A stretch of 8,495 nucleotides of DNA from an uncultured Bacteroidales bacterium (GTDB lineage: Bacteria; Bacteroidota; Bacteroidia; Bacteroidales; Tenuifilaceae). The translations under genes and the position numbers were made by a program. Location of the stretch: NCBI GenBank assembly GCA_937915475.1, contig CALGIR010000139.1, forward strand, positions 1-8,495. The letters are read 5' to 3'. Numbering within the stretch: position 1 is the stretch's first letter; every line of letters starts with the position of its first letter. The notes beneath the pieces were generated by a model. That model worked only from the letters and a program-made list of their open reading frames with translations. It made no database searches and was not told the origin of the DNA. Below, in pieces: positions 1-6,888 of this stretch.

Positions 1-26
1 GGAGTTCAGACGTGGCTCTTCCGACT
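1..26. other. Residual Illumina sequencing adapter at contig end (not genomic)
   Basis: The first 26 bases read GGAGTTCAGACGTG, then GCTCTTCCGA, then CT. This is the 3' part of the standard TruSeq read-2 adapter with two single T bases missing (after positions 14 and 24). All 26 bases match. Homology of the overlapping nifJ protein to known PFORs stops at the same point: the reading continues to an Ala-Val-Glu-Ala match and then becomes a tail without similarity. The genomic sequence therefore starts at about 27, and the window starts at an untrimmed contig end. Confidence 0.93.
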
Positions 27-3000
27 CAGCTTCAACAGCAAGTTTCTCTTGCAGTTGTGTGGCACCCATCCCGTTACGAATTCCATGGTTTATACATGGA
101 GAGTAGGCAATAATTAAGCTTGGCCCTTGGTATGATTCAGCCTCTTTAAGCGTTTTGAAATACTGATTTTGGCTTGCGCCCATTGCAACTTGTGCTACGT
201 AAACGTAACCATAGCTCATGGCCATCATGCCTAAATCCTTTTTGCGGATTTTTTTGCCCGATGCAGCAAATTTTGCAACTGCTGCAATGGGTGTTGCCTT
301 GGATGCTTGTCCACCAGTATTTGAGTAAACCTCTGTATCCATTACAAGGATATTTACATCCTCGCCCGATGCAATAACGTGGTCCAAACCGCCGAAGCCA
401 ATATCGTATGCCCAACCGTCTCCACCAAAAATCCAAACCGATTTTTTAACGAAGTACTGTTTTAGTGCGAGTAGCTCCTTGGCCAAATCGTCGTTCTCAG
501 TTTCAAGGGCAGTAACTAGTTTTGCTGAAGCCACTTTTGAGCCTTCGGCATCTTCCCTATTTTCAAGCCAAAGTCTCATTGCTTCTTTAGTTGCATCACT
601 ATAACCATTGGCCAAACCATGCTCAATTCGCTGAGAGATTCTATCCCTGAGCTTGTTCACACCAGTAGCCATTCCAAAGCCATATTCGGCATTATCTTCA
701 AATAGTGAGTTTGCCCAAGCTACACCGTGCCCATCCTTGTTTGCACGGTATGGAGTTGAAGGAGCAGAGCCGCCATAAATTGAAGAGCAGCCTGTTGCGT
801 TTGCAACCATCATGCGCTCACCGTATAGTTGTGTAATGGCTTTAATGTATGGAGTTTCACCACAACCTGCACATGCACCGCTAAACTCGAATAGAGGTTG
901 AGCAAATTGGCTGTTTTTAACACTTCTATCCTTTGCAAGAACTGTATCCTTATAGCCAACTTTATCGTTCATGTAGTCAAAACGCTCTGCCTCGGCCATT
1001 TGAGATTCAAGTGGCTTCATTACCAGGGCTTTGGTTTTAGCAGGACAAACGTCAACACAGTTACCACAACCTGTACAATCGAGTGCGCTTACCTGAATGC
1101 GGTAGTTGTATTCTTTAGTTCCACCATTACCCTTAACGGTTGCTGTTTCTTCTGGAGCATTGGCCAATTCCTCATCAGTTAAAAGGAATGGACGAATAGC
1201 AGCGTGTGGGCAAACGAATGAACACTGGTTACACTGAATACAGTTCTCTGAAATCCACTCGGGAACGTTAACTGCAATACCCCGTTTTTCATACTGGGTA
1301 AGTCCAGCAGGGAAGGTACCATCCTCGCGATCGATAAATGCGCTTACAGGTAGGTCGTCACCCATTTGATTGTTAATTGGGGTGGCAATATTGTTTACAA
1401 AATCAGGTGCATTTGGAATGGTTTGTGGTTTCTCTGCATCAAGTTTAGCCCATTCTGCAGGAACATCAACCTTTGTTACAGCGGCACCTTTATCAATGGC
1501 GGCATAGTTCATTGTAACCACATCCTCACCCTTGCGACCAAAACTACTGTCAACAGCATCTTTCATTGCCTTAACAGCCAAATCGTAGGGAATAACCTCT
1601 GAGATTTTGAAGAATGCGCTTTGCATAATCGTGTTTGTCCTTGTACCAAGGCCAATCTCTTCAGCAATTTCCGTAGCATTAATAATATATAGGTTCACCT
1701 CTTTTTGAGCCAGAACTCGTTTAACAGAGTTGGGTAGGTGCGCCTTAGTTTCTTCGGCATCCCAAATGCTGTTTAGTAGGAATGTTCCGCCTTTGCGAAT
1801 TCCCCTTAGCATATCGTATTTCCCGAGATAAGCAGGTACGTGGCAAGCCACAAAGTCGGGTGTGTTTACAAGGTATGGCGAGCGAATTGGCTTGTCACCA
1901 AAACGAAGATGCGAAGTGGTTATACCACCCGATTTTTTTGAGTCGTATGCAAAGTAAGCTTGGCAATACTTATCGGTATTTTCGCCAATAATTTTAATAG
2001 AGTTTTTGTTAGCACCAACAGTACCATCGGAACCTAATCCGTAGAATTTGCCCTGGAATGTATCCCTATCGGCAAGGCTAATTTCTTCGCCAAGTGGCAA
2101 TGATCTATAGGTAACATCATCAACAATACCCACGGTGAACTGATTCTTGGGCTCGTTCATCTTTAGGTTGTCGAACACTGAGATGATTTGTGCAGGAGTC
2201 GTATCCTTAGAACTTAAACCATAACGGCCACCAACAATGATGGGAGCATTCTCTTTTCCGTAGAAAAGTTCTTGTACGTCAAGGTATAGCGGATCTCCAT
2301 TTGCTCCGGTTTCCTTAGTGCGATCGAGAACTGTAATTCTCTTCACACTCTTTGGGAAAGCTTTAAAGAAATGTTTTGCGGAGAAAGGACGGTAAAGGTG
2401 TACTGCAATTAAGCCAACTTTTTCGCCCTTAGCTACTAGGTGATCAATAACCTCCTTTATTGTGTCGGTTACAGATCCCATTGCTACGATAATATTTTCA
2501 GCATTAGGGTCGCCGTAGTAATCGAACAGATCGTATCTACGACCGGTAATTTCCGAAAGCTGCTTCATGTAGTCTTCTACAATATCTGGTAGGGCATCAT
2601 AGTACTTGTTGGCTGCTTCGCGTGTTTGGAAGTAAATGTCGGGGTTTTGGGCAGTACCGCGGGTTACAGGGTTCTCGGGGTTTAGTGCACGATCACGGAA
2701 TGCCTGAAGTGCTTTGTGGTCAACCAAGCCTGCAATTTTCTCCATCTCAAGCACCTCAATTTTCTGAATTTCGTGAGATGTTCGGAATCCGTCGAAGAAA
2801 TGCATAAATGGAATCCTTGATTTAATGGATGCAAGGTGTGCAACGGCAGCTAAATCCATTACTTCTTGAACACTACCAGTGGCTAGCATCGCAAAACCAG
2901 TCTGACGAGTGCTCATTACGTCGCTATGGTCGCCAAAAATTGAAAGCGCTTGCGCAGCAAGGCTACGAGCGGTAACATGGAAAACGCCAGGGAGAAGCTC

Positions 3001-3312
3001 TCCAGCAATTTTATACATGTTGGGAATCATCAGTAAAAGTCCCTGTGAGGCTGTGTAGGTTGTTGTAAGCGCACCAGCCTGTAGTGAGCCGTGAAGCGCA
3101 CCAGCAGCCCCAGCTTCCGATTGCATTTCGGTAACTTTTACGGTTTCGCCAAAAATATTTTTCCTGCCAAAAGAAGCCCACTCATCAATGTATTCAGCCA
3201 TTGTTGACGAAGGGGTGATTGGGTATATTGCTGCAACTTCACTGAACATATAAGCGATGTGTGATGCAGCATAGTTTCCATCACAGGTTATAAACTTCTT
3301 GTTTTTTGCCAT
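1..3312 (-). CDS. nifJ: Pyruvate:ferredoxin (flavodoxin) oxidoreductase, 3' end missing
   Basis: This homodimeric cytoplasmic enzyme oxidises pyruvate with CoA to acetyl-CoA and CO2 and passes electrons to ferredoxin or flavodoxin; it is central to anaerobic energy metabolism. The frame is open from ATG at 3312 to the window edge. The N-terminal domain has YPITPSS (residues 30-36) and the conserved TAR Arg at about 116. A ferredoxin-like insert carries two 4Fe-4S motifs: Cys 691, 694, 697, 701 and Cys 746, 749, 752, 756. The proximal-cluster cysteines are Cys 814, 817, 842 and 1073. The thiamine-diphosphate motif GDGWAYDIG starts near 964 and DTEVYSNTGG carries Asn 998. All match the layout of the Desulfovibrio africanus enzyme as I remember it. 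The true sequence ends at about residue 1095; the last 9 codons (positions 1-27) are essentially adapter. Family members are about 1,170-1,230 residues, so roughly 80 or more C-terminal residues are missing. The start is fixed by homology (MAKNKKFITCDGN); no Shine-Dalgarno is visible. Very confident of function. Confidence 0.97.
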   Translation of the reverse strand, partial: MAKNKKFITCDGNYAASHIAYMFSEVAAIYPITPSSTMAEYIDEWASFGRKNIFGETVKVTEMQSEAGAAGALHGSLQAGALTTTYTASQGLLLMIPNMYKIAGELLPGVFHVTARSLAAQALSIFGDHSDVMSTRQTGFAMLATGSVQEVMDLAAVAHLASIKSRIPFMHFFDGFRTSHEIQKIEVLEMEKIAGLVDHKALQAFRDRALNPENPVTRGTAQNPDIYFQTREAANKYYDALPDIVEDYMKQLSEITGRRYDLFDYYGDPNAENIIVAMGSVTDTIKEVIDHLVAKGEKVGLIAVHLYRPFSAKHFFKAFPKSVKRITVLDRTKETGANGDPLYLDVQELFYGKENAPIIVGGRYGLSSKDTTPAQIISVFDNLKMNEPKNQFTVGIVDDVTYRSLPLGEEISLADRDTFQGKFYGLGSDGTVGANKNSIKIIGENTDKYCQAYFAYDSKKSGGITTSHLRFGDKPIRSPYLVNTPDFVACHVPAYLGKYDMLRGIRKGGTFLLNSIWDAEETKAHLPNSVKRVLAQKEVNLYIINATEIAEEIGLGTRTNTIMQSAFFKISEVIPYDLAVKAMKDAVDSSFGRKGEDVVTMNYAAIDKGAAVTKVDVPAEWAKLDAEKPQTIPNAPDFVNNIATPINNQMGDDLPVSAFIDREDGTFPAGLTQYEKRGIAVNVPEWISENCIQCNQCSFVCPHAAIRPFLLTDEELANAPEETATVKGNGGTKEYNYRIQVSALDCTGCGNCVDVCPAKTKALVMKPLESQMAEAERFDYMNDKVGYKDTVLAKDRSVKNSQFAQPLFEFSGACAGCGETPYIKAITQLYGERMMVANATGCSSIYGGSAPSTPYRANKDGHGVAWANSLFEDNAEYGFGMATGVNKLRDRISQRIEHGLANGYSDATKEAMRLWLENREDAEGSKVASAKLVTALETENDDLAKELLALKQYFVKKSVWIFGGDGWAYDIGFGGLDHVIASGEDVNILVMDTEVYSNTGGQASKATPIAAVAKFAASGKKIRKKDLGMMAMSYGYVYVAQVAMGASQNQYFKTLKEAESYQGPSLIIAYSPCINHGIRNGMGATQLQEKLAVEAESEEPRLNS

Positions 3313-3364
3313 TGTATAATGTATTTTATTGATAAATAGACACTTGGGAATTGTATTGCAAAGA

Positions 3365-3395
3365 CAAAGTTAGGTAAAATTTGCAGATTATAAAA
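3365..3395 (-). promoter_or_regulatory. Bacteroidota-type promoter for nifJ
   Basis: On the minus strand, TAACTTTG (3372 down to 3365) is an exact match to the -7 consensus TAnnTTTG. It is preceded after 19 nt by TTTT (3395-3392), one mismatch from the -33 consensus TTTG. Transcription would start near 3358, giving an untranslated leader of about 45 nt before the ATG at 3312. The promoter lies downstream of the aroC inverted repeat, so nifJ is probably transcribed separately from aroC. Confidence 0.6.
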
Positions 3396-3528
3396 TGTTG
3401 TTAAGCATTTAGTATTTAGTGAATTGGACAACATAATTCCATTCCTAAACAATGCATTAAACTTTAATTTCTATCCCTTTGATTTGCAGCCCAATTATTA
3501 TGATTTTGTATCATCTGAATCCATAATA

Positions 3529-3562
3529 TTTCGATACAGTTGTTCAATTAACTGTATCGAAA
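3529..3562. terminator. 13-bp perfect inverted repeat after aroC, probable terminator or 3' hairpin
   Basis: TTTCGATACAGTT (3529-3541) and AACTGTATCGAAA (3550-3562) are perfect inverted copies around an 8-nt loop. The pairing continues for about 3 more bp if one A at 3563 is bulged. It begins 22 nt beyond the aroC stop codon, the usual place for a terminator or an RNA-stabilising hairpin. There is no clear U-run on either strand, so intrinsic termination is uncertain. A dimeric regulator's operator is an alternative reading. Confidence 0.45.
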
Positions 3563-3584
3563 ATATATGGTTATTACGGGGGGA

Positions 3585-4568
3585 TTATAGATTTGAAGCT
3601 TTCCAGAGCATCATAAAATCGGCAAGAGCAATGGCCGTTATTGCCTCAATTACAACGGGCACACGAAGTGCAATGCAAGCGTCGTGGCGTCCTTTTATTA
3701 CCAATTCTTCAACTCTGCCAGTTTCAAGGCTAAAGGTGTTTTGCTTTATGCCAATACTTGATGTTGGTTTTACGGCAACCCTGAAAACTAGGTCATTCCC
3801 GTTGGTTAACCCGCCGGTAATGCCTCCGGCGTTGTTTGTTGATGTTCTCCCCGTATCATCAATAATCGGGTCGTTGTGCAGCGAACCCGTCATTGTAGCA
3901 GCAGCAAACCCAGCGCCAAACTCAATGCCCTTAATTGCCGGAACGGCAAAGGCAAGGTGGCTAATTGTCGATTCAACTGAATCGAAGAATGGTTCGCCTA
4001 AGCCAGCGGGCATGCCTTTTGCTTTGCACTCAACAATTCCGCCAACTGAGTCGCCTTTACTTAATGCAGTATCAATGGTTTTTTCGATATTGCTACTACC
4101 TCCAACCGAGAGTATTTGTGCCGAGATGTTAATTCCATCAAGCATCTTTTTAGCCACAACACCCGCAGCCACTAGCGCAAGCGTAAGCCTACCCGAGAAA
4201 TGACCACCACCACGAAAATCGTTAAACCCCCTGAATCGTAAATGTGCTGCAAAGTCGGCATGCCCAGGGCGTGGAGTTTTGGCAATGTTACCATAATCGG
4301 CCGATTGAGTATTGGTGTTTTTAAACAGAATGGTTAGGGGAGCTCCTGTGGTATGCCCGTTAAACCATCCCGAAATAATTTCGGGGGTATCGCTTTCGAT
4401 GCGTGGAGTTGTGCCCGTGGCGCCCGATTTTCGTCGTGTTAAGTCGGGTGTAAAATCATCAATGCTAAGTTTTATGCCCGCTGGCACACCATCAATGGTA
4501 ACGCCTACGGTGGACCCATGCGATTCGCCAAAAACTGAAATGCGAAAAACCCTACCAAATGAGTTCAT
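3585..4568 (-). CDS. aroC: Chorismate synthase
   Basis: This enzyme converts 5-enolpyruvylshikimate-3-phosphate to chorismate using reduced FMN, the last step of the shikimate pathway that feeds aromatic amino acids, folate and quinones. The 327-residue protein starts with the family's typical opening (MNSFGRVFRISVFGESHG) and contains the two conserved catalytic histidines, His 17 in FGESHG and His 103 in RPGHADF. It also has RGGGHFSGR (119-127), the GIEFGAGF segment (214-221) and GRHDACIALR (293-302) near the C-terminus. The start at 4568 is chosen from this conserved opening; no Shine-Dalgarno is seen. It ends in TAA at 3585. At 327 residues it is about 30 shorter than the usual 350-360; the gap seems to lie around residues 157-173, between the SVGG and DSVGG segments. 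GHFSGR in place of GRSSAR and the CIALR motif resemble clostridial AroC more than Bacteroides AroC, from memory. No other aro genes flank it. Function is secure; origin is inferred. Confidence 0.96.
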   Translation of the reverse strand: MNSFGRVFRISVFGESHGSTVGVTIDGVPAGIKLSIDDFTPDLTRRKSGATGTTPRIESDTPEIISGWFNGHTTGAPLTILFKNTNTQSADYGNIAKTPRPGHADFAAHLRFRGFNDFRGGGHFSGRLTLALVAAGVVAKKMLDGINISAQILSVGGSSNIEKTIDTALSKGDSVGGIVECKAKGMPAGLGEPFFDSVESTISHLAFAVPAIKGIEFGAGFAAATMTGSLHNDPIIDDTGRTSTNNAGGITGGLTNGNDLVFRVAVKPTSSIGIKQNTFSLETGRVEELVIKGRHDACIALRVPVVIEAITAIALADFMMLWKASNL

Positions 4569-4613
4569 TTTTATGCGGTTTAGCTATTGATGCCCAAAAA
4601 TAGGAAGATTTCT

Positions 4614-4621
4614 GAAATATA
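4614..4621 (-). promoter_or_regulatory. Weak candidate -7 element for aroC
   Basis: On the minus strand TATATTTC (4621 down to 4614) differs from TAnnTTTG only in the last base. It would give a leader of about 40 nt before the aroC ATG. A TTG lies 17 nt upstream, closer than the usual -33 spacing. No better match was found between aroC and the divergent response regulator gene, so this is only the best available candidate. Confidence 0.22.
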
Positions 4622-4660
4622 TGTTGTTTAGGGTGGGGCAACTTAAAAGTTTATATAGTT

Positions 4661-4678
4661 CAAACTTTGTAAAGTTTG
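4661..4678. repeat. 18-bp perfect palindrome with 2-nt centre
   Basis: CAAACTTTGTAAAGTTTG has two perfect 8-bp inverted arms around GT. A further AAAGTTT copy lies at 4646-4652, giving three alternating half-sites within about 32 bp (4646-4677). It sits about 100 bp upstream of the aroC start on one side and about 220 bp upstream of the regulator start on the other. It could be an operator for a dimeric repressor or simply a short hairpin; nothing in the window decides this. Confidence 0.4.
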
Positions 4679-4698
4679 CGTGTTCGAATGGTCAACGA

Positions 4699-4750
4699 GG
4701 TGCCCTCGAGAGCCTCAAGCACCTTGGTAGCTAAGGCTCTCGAAGCTACC
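4699..4750. repeat. REPIN-like pair of inverted 25-nt hairpin repeats
   Basis: Two 25-nt units are separated by TT. Unit 1 (4699-4723) closes with the stem GGTGC/GCACC; unit 2 (4726-4750) closes with GGTAGCT/AGCTACC. The reverse complement of unit 2 matches unit 1 at 18 of 25 positions. Two of the differing position pairs are compensatory: stem pairs G-C and C-G in unit 1 are A-T and G-C in unit 2. The loops contain exact 10-nt complements, TCGAGAGCCT (4706-4715) and AGGCTCTCGA (4734-4743). The element can therefore fold either as two small hairpins with complementary loops or as one long hairpin. No transposase is nearby, so the REPIN label is an analogy. Confidence 0.65.
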
Positions 4751-4849
4751 GATAAATTGATATGCAAAATTCCAATAACCTGTAGCCAACGACTAAAAGG
4801 CAACAGCCATATTTAGCGTTACCAAACAAAATTAGTTTTACACATTAGA

Positions 4850-4877
4850 TTTTCTACAGGATTAGGTTATATATTTG
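4850..4877 (+). promoter_or_regulatory. Promoter of the two-component operon with TTTTCTACAG activator box
   Basis: TATATTTG (4870-4877) is an exact TAnnTTTG -7 element, 17 nt before the regulator's ATG, implying a very short leader of about 10 nt. No good TTTG is present at the normal -33 distance. Instead TTTTCTACAG occupies 4850-4859, exactly 10 nt before the -7 element. The same box at the same spacing precedes the outer-membrane protein gene (6933-6960). A bound activator could substitute for the missing -33 element; the linked response regulator is the obvious candidate. Confidence 0.5.
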
Positions 4878-4894
4878 ATACCAAATTCAATACA

Positions 4895-5581
4895 ATGAAG
4901 TTGTTAATTGTTGAAGATAATGCCGAGTTATCGTCTGATATGGTTAATTTTTTTACCAGCAATGGTTTTCTGGTTGAGGTTGCTTACAACTTAAAAACAG
5001 CCCAGCAAAAAATTTTCGATTACTCGTACGATTTGGTTATACTCGATTTGGGATTACCCGATGGGAGTGGTCTTGAACTAATTCGTGAGGCCAAGGCGAA
5101 TAAACTGGAGATGGGTTTTTTAATTGTAACAGCCCGAAACGCTATTGAGGATAAGGTTACGGGTTTAGAGCTGGGCGCCGATGATTACATTACCAAACCT
5201 TTTCATAAAGCGGAGCTAAATGCTCGGGTAAGGTCAATTTTGCGGCGCAAAAACGGCGATGGCAGTAATTTGCTCGAGTTAGGCAATATTGCCATTAACC
5301 TAATGTCGTTTGAAGTGATGGTTAACGGCGAAACCATTGAGTTAACCCGCAAAGAGTTTGATTTACTGGTGTACTTTATGTACAATAAAAACAGGGTGCT
5401 TACCAAGGAAAGTATTGTGGAACACCTCTGGGGCGATCATGCCGACCAGTCCGACAGCTTCGACTTTATTTATAATCACATAAAGAATTTGCGAAAAAAA
5501 TTACAGAAGGCAGAAAGTCTGGGGCAAATTACGTCGGTTTACGGCATGGGGTACAAATTTACTGAAAAGAATAAACGCTAA
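4895..5581 (+). CDS. OmpR/PhoB-family two-component response regulator
   Basis: A 228-residue cytoplasmic DNA-binding regulator, the normal length for the family. The receiver domain (residues 1-118) has the acidic pair Glu 7/Asp 8, the phospho-acceptor Asp 51 in VILDLGLPDGSG, the switch residue Thr 79 in FLIVTARN, and Lys 101 in DYITKPF. The C-terminal winged-helix domain (about 125-225) shows the typical ELTRKEFDLLVYF, the recognition-helix region ending NHIKNLRKKL, and the wing YGMGYKF. The ATG at 4895 is chosen because MKLLIVEDNAE is the standard family opening. The histidine kinase gene starts 3 nt after its TAA stop, so the two are surely co-transcribed and a cognate pair. All phosphorylation residues are intact, so it should be active. 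The shared promoter box here and before the outer-membrane gene makes both likely targets; this is inference. The specific orthologue is not recognised. Confidence 0.96.
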   Translation: MKLLIVEDNAELSSDMVNFFTSNGFLVEVAYNLKTAQQKIFDYSYDLVILDLGLPDGSGLELIREAKANKLEMGFLIVTARNAIEDKVTGLELGADDYITKPFHKAELNARVRSILRRKNGDGSNLLELGNIAINLMSFEVMVNGETIELTRKEFDLLVYFMYNKNRVLTKESIVEHLWGDHADQSDSFDFIYNHIKNLRKKLQKAESLGQITSVYGMGYKFTEKNKR

Positions 5582-5584
5582 AAT

Positions 5585-6862
5585 ATGAAGTTGAAAGCAA
5601 CACGGTTGCTAACCAAAACAACCTTTATTTACCTCCTATTTATTTTAGTAGCCTTTTTTGCCACGGCTATCTTTATAATCAGAAGTACAAACAACTTTTT
5701 CGACGAGGATAGCGAGGTGTATTTTAACCGTAGAGAGAGACGGTTGGTTAAGTATATTGAGGAGGACCATAAAGATTTGAGTAAAGTGCACGATTTGGTT
5801 AGGGTCGATGGTAATACGAGTATTGTTGCCGAGCATTATCCGCAGTTTAAGGATACAACCATGGTGGCTAGTCAAATGGACGACCCAATGTTGTTTCGAT
5901 CCAAAACCATACTGGTTGAGACCAGCAAAGGCCGTTTTGTATATACAATGCACAAAAACATTAACGATTTCGATAAGTTTCGGCATGGTATTTTACGCAC
6001 CATAATAAATACCTTTATCGTGCTGGCTCTTATGCTAACCCTTTTTAGCCTTTTCCTTTCGGGTTTTTTGTTTCGCCCATTTCATCAACTGTTAGCCTTA
6101 ATGTCTCGGTATAAAATTGGGGATAACCTAAAGCTGCCAAGCGTAAAAACATCAACTTCTGAATTTATTAAGATGCAGGTGCTGGTTCAAAATATGATAT
6201 GTAGGATAGAGGGCGATTATAAGAAGCTTAAGGAGTATACAGAGAATATGGCACATGAGATGCAAACCCCGCTTGCCATTATTCGCAGCAAAACCGAGGT
6301 ATTTATTTCCGATGAGGAGCTAATGGGCCGATACGCATCAACGGTTAAGGTAATTTACGATGAGGCAACGCATTTATCAAATTTGGGCAGCACACTTAAT
6401 CTGCTTACAAAAATTGAAAATGGCGAGTACAATAGGGTAGAGGTACTAAAAACTTTCAGCATTATTACTAGGCATATCGAGACCGTAAAGGAGATGTTCG
6501 GCCTGAAAAAATTACGGCTAGAGGTTGACCTCGATGAAACTCATACGCTTAGCCTAGATCCTGTGCTTTTTGATGTAATGTTTAAAAACTTGCTCAAAAA
6601 TGTCCTGCGCTACACGCCTGCTAATCACCCCGTTCGAATTAGTACCAGCAATGGCAACCTAACTATCTCTAACTATGGCGAGCCGTTGTCTTTCGATTCT
6701 TCAAAAATATTTAATCGCTTTATTCGAAGTCGTAACGAAAAATCGTCCCTAGGCTTGGGACTTGCTTTGGTTAAGCAGATTTGCGATTTAAATCACCTGA
6801 AAATCACCTATACATTTGCCAATCACCACCACTCCTTTACTATTGCACCAGAGGTAGATTAG
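5585..6862 (+). CDS. Membrane-bound sensor histidine kinase
   Basis: A 425-residue inner-membrane kinase, partner of the regulator just upstream (3-nt gap). Transmembrane helix 1 spans about 12-32 and helix 2 about 139-163. Between them is a periplasmic sensor domain of about 105 residues, rich in charged residues, which I cannot assign to a family. After helix 2, RPFHQLL begins a short HAMP-like linker. The dimerisation domain has the H-box NMAHEMQTPLAII with phospho-acceptor His 224. The ATPase domain has the N-box KNLLKNVLRYT (Asn 335 and Asn 339), an F-box-like IFNRFIRS, and the G2 motif LGLGLALVKQI. The DxGxG motif is replaced by SNYGEP (about 362-367) and the ATP lid is short; similar variation is common in Bacteroidota kinases, so activity is still expected. 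It ends with TAG at 6860-6862. The signal is unknown. Confidence 0.95.
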   Translation: MKLKATRLLTKTTFIYLLFILVAFFATAIFIIRSTNNFFDEDSEVYFNRRERRLVKYIEEDHKDLSKVHDLVRVDGNTSIVAEHYPQFKDTTMVASQMDDPMLFRSKTILVETSKGRFVYTMHKNINDFDKFRHGILRTIINTFIVLALMLTLFSLFLSGFLFRPFHQLLALMSRYKIGDNLKLPSVKTSTSEFIKMQVLVQNMICRIEGDYKKLKEYTENMAHEMQTPLAIIRSKTEVFISDEELMGRYASTVKVIYDEATHLSNLGSTLNLLTKIENGEYNRVEVLKTFSIITRHIETVKEMFGLKKLRLEVDLDETHTLSLDPVLFDVMFKNLLKNVLRYTPANHPVRISTSNGNLTISNYGEPLSFDSSKIFNRFIRSRNEKSSLGLGLALVKQICDLNHLKITYTFANHHHSFTIAPEVD

Positions 6863-6872
6863 CGAAAGCTAA
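6859..6872 (+). repeat. Small GAAA-tetraloop hairpin over the kinase stop codon
   Basis: TTAGC (6859-6863), loop GAAA (6864-6867), GCTAA (6868-6872) form a 5-bp stem closed by a GNRA-class loop; the stem includes the TAG stop. It is not followed by a T-run, so it is unlikely to be a strong terminator by itself. Read-through from the kinase into the outer-membrane gene remains possible. Confidence 0.3.
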
Positions 6873-6888
6873 ACAATTCAAAAGAACT

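Larger units (their letters stand above)
4569..4894. other. Divergent intergenic region between aroC and the response regulator
   Basis: These 326 nt separate two divergently transcribed units. I see no supportable coding frame and no tRNA: GTTCGAAT at about 4680-4687 looks like a T-loop but has no pairing stem. The region holds the possible aroC promoter, an 18-bp palindrome (4661-4678), a double-hairpin element (4699-4750) and the regulator's promoter with its TTTTCTACAG box (4850-4877). The stretch 4751-4849 shows no clear structure apart from a CTGTAG (4780-4785), the reverse complement of the CTACAG core of that box. Confidence 0.7.

Noticed and set aside
898..1182. Plus-strand open frame of 94 codons within nifJ
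   Set aside because: It is antisense to the ferredoxin-like iron-sulphur part of nifJ; the frame is open because of nifJ codon usage, with no promoter or homology of its own.
3424..4203. Long plus-strand open frame (259 codons from a TTG) opposite aroC
   Set aside because: It lies mostly antisense to aroC, whose protein is clearly conserved, it starts at a rare codon, and its translation has no recognisable domain. It is a shadow of aroC codon structure.
3365..4568. aroC-nifJ operon
   Set aside because: The genes share a strand, but the 272-nt gap contains a strong inverted repeat after aroC and a good nifJ promoter, and the two functions are unrelated.
4675..4695. tRNA-like T-loop motif GTTCGAAT
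   Set aside because: The flanking bases do not form the T-arm stem and no acceptor, D or anticodon arms can be built around it.
4699..4750. Integron attC site
   Set aside because: The double hairpin lacks the conserved GTTRRRY/RYYYAAC outer boxes and there is no integrase or cassette array nearby.
5645..5986. Minus-strand open frame of 113 codons within the kinase gene
   Set aside because: It lies inside the membrane and sensor region of the histidine kinase, with no promoter and no recognisable protein features.
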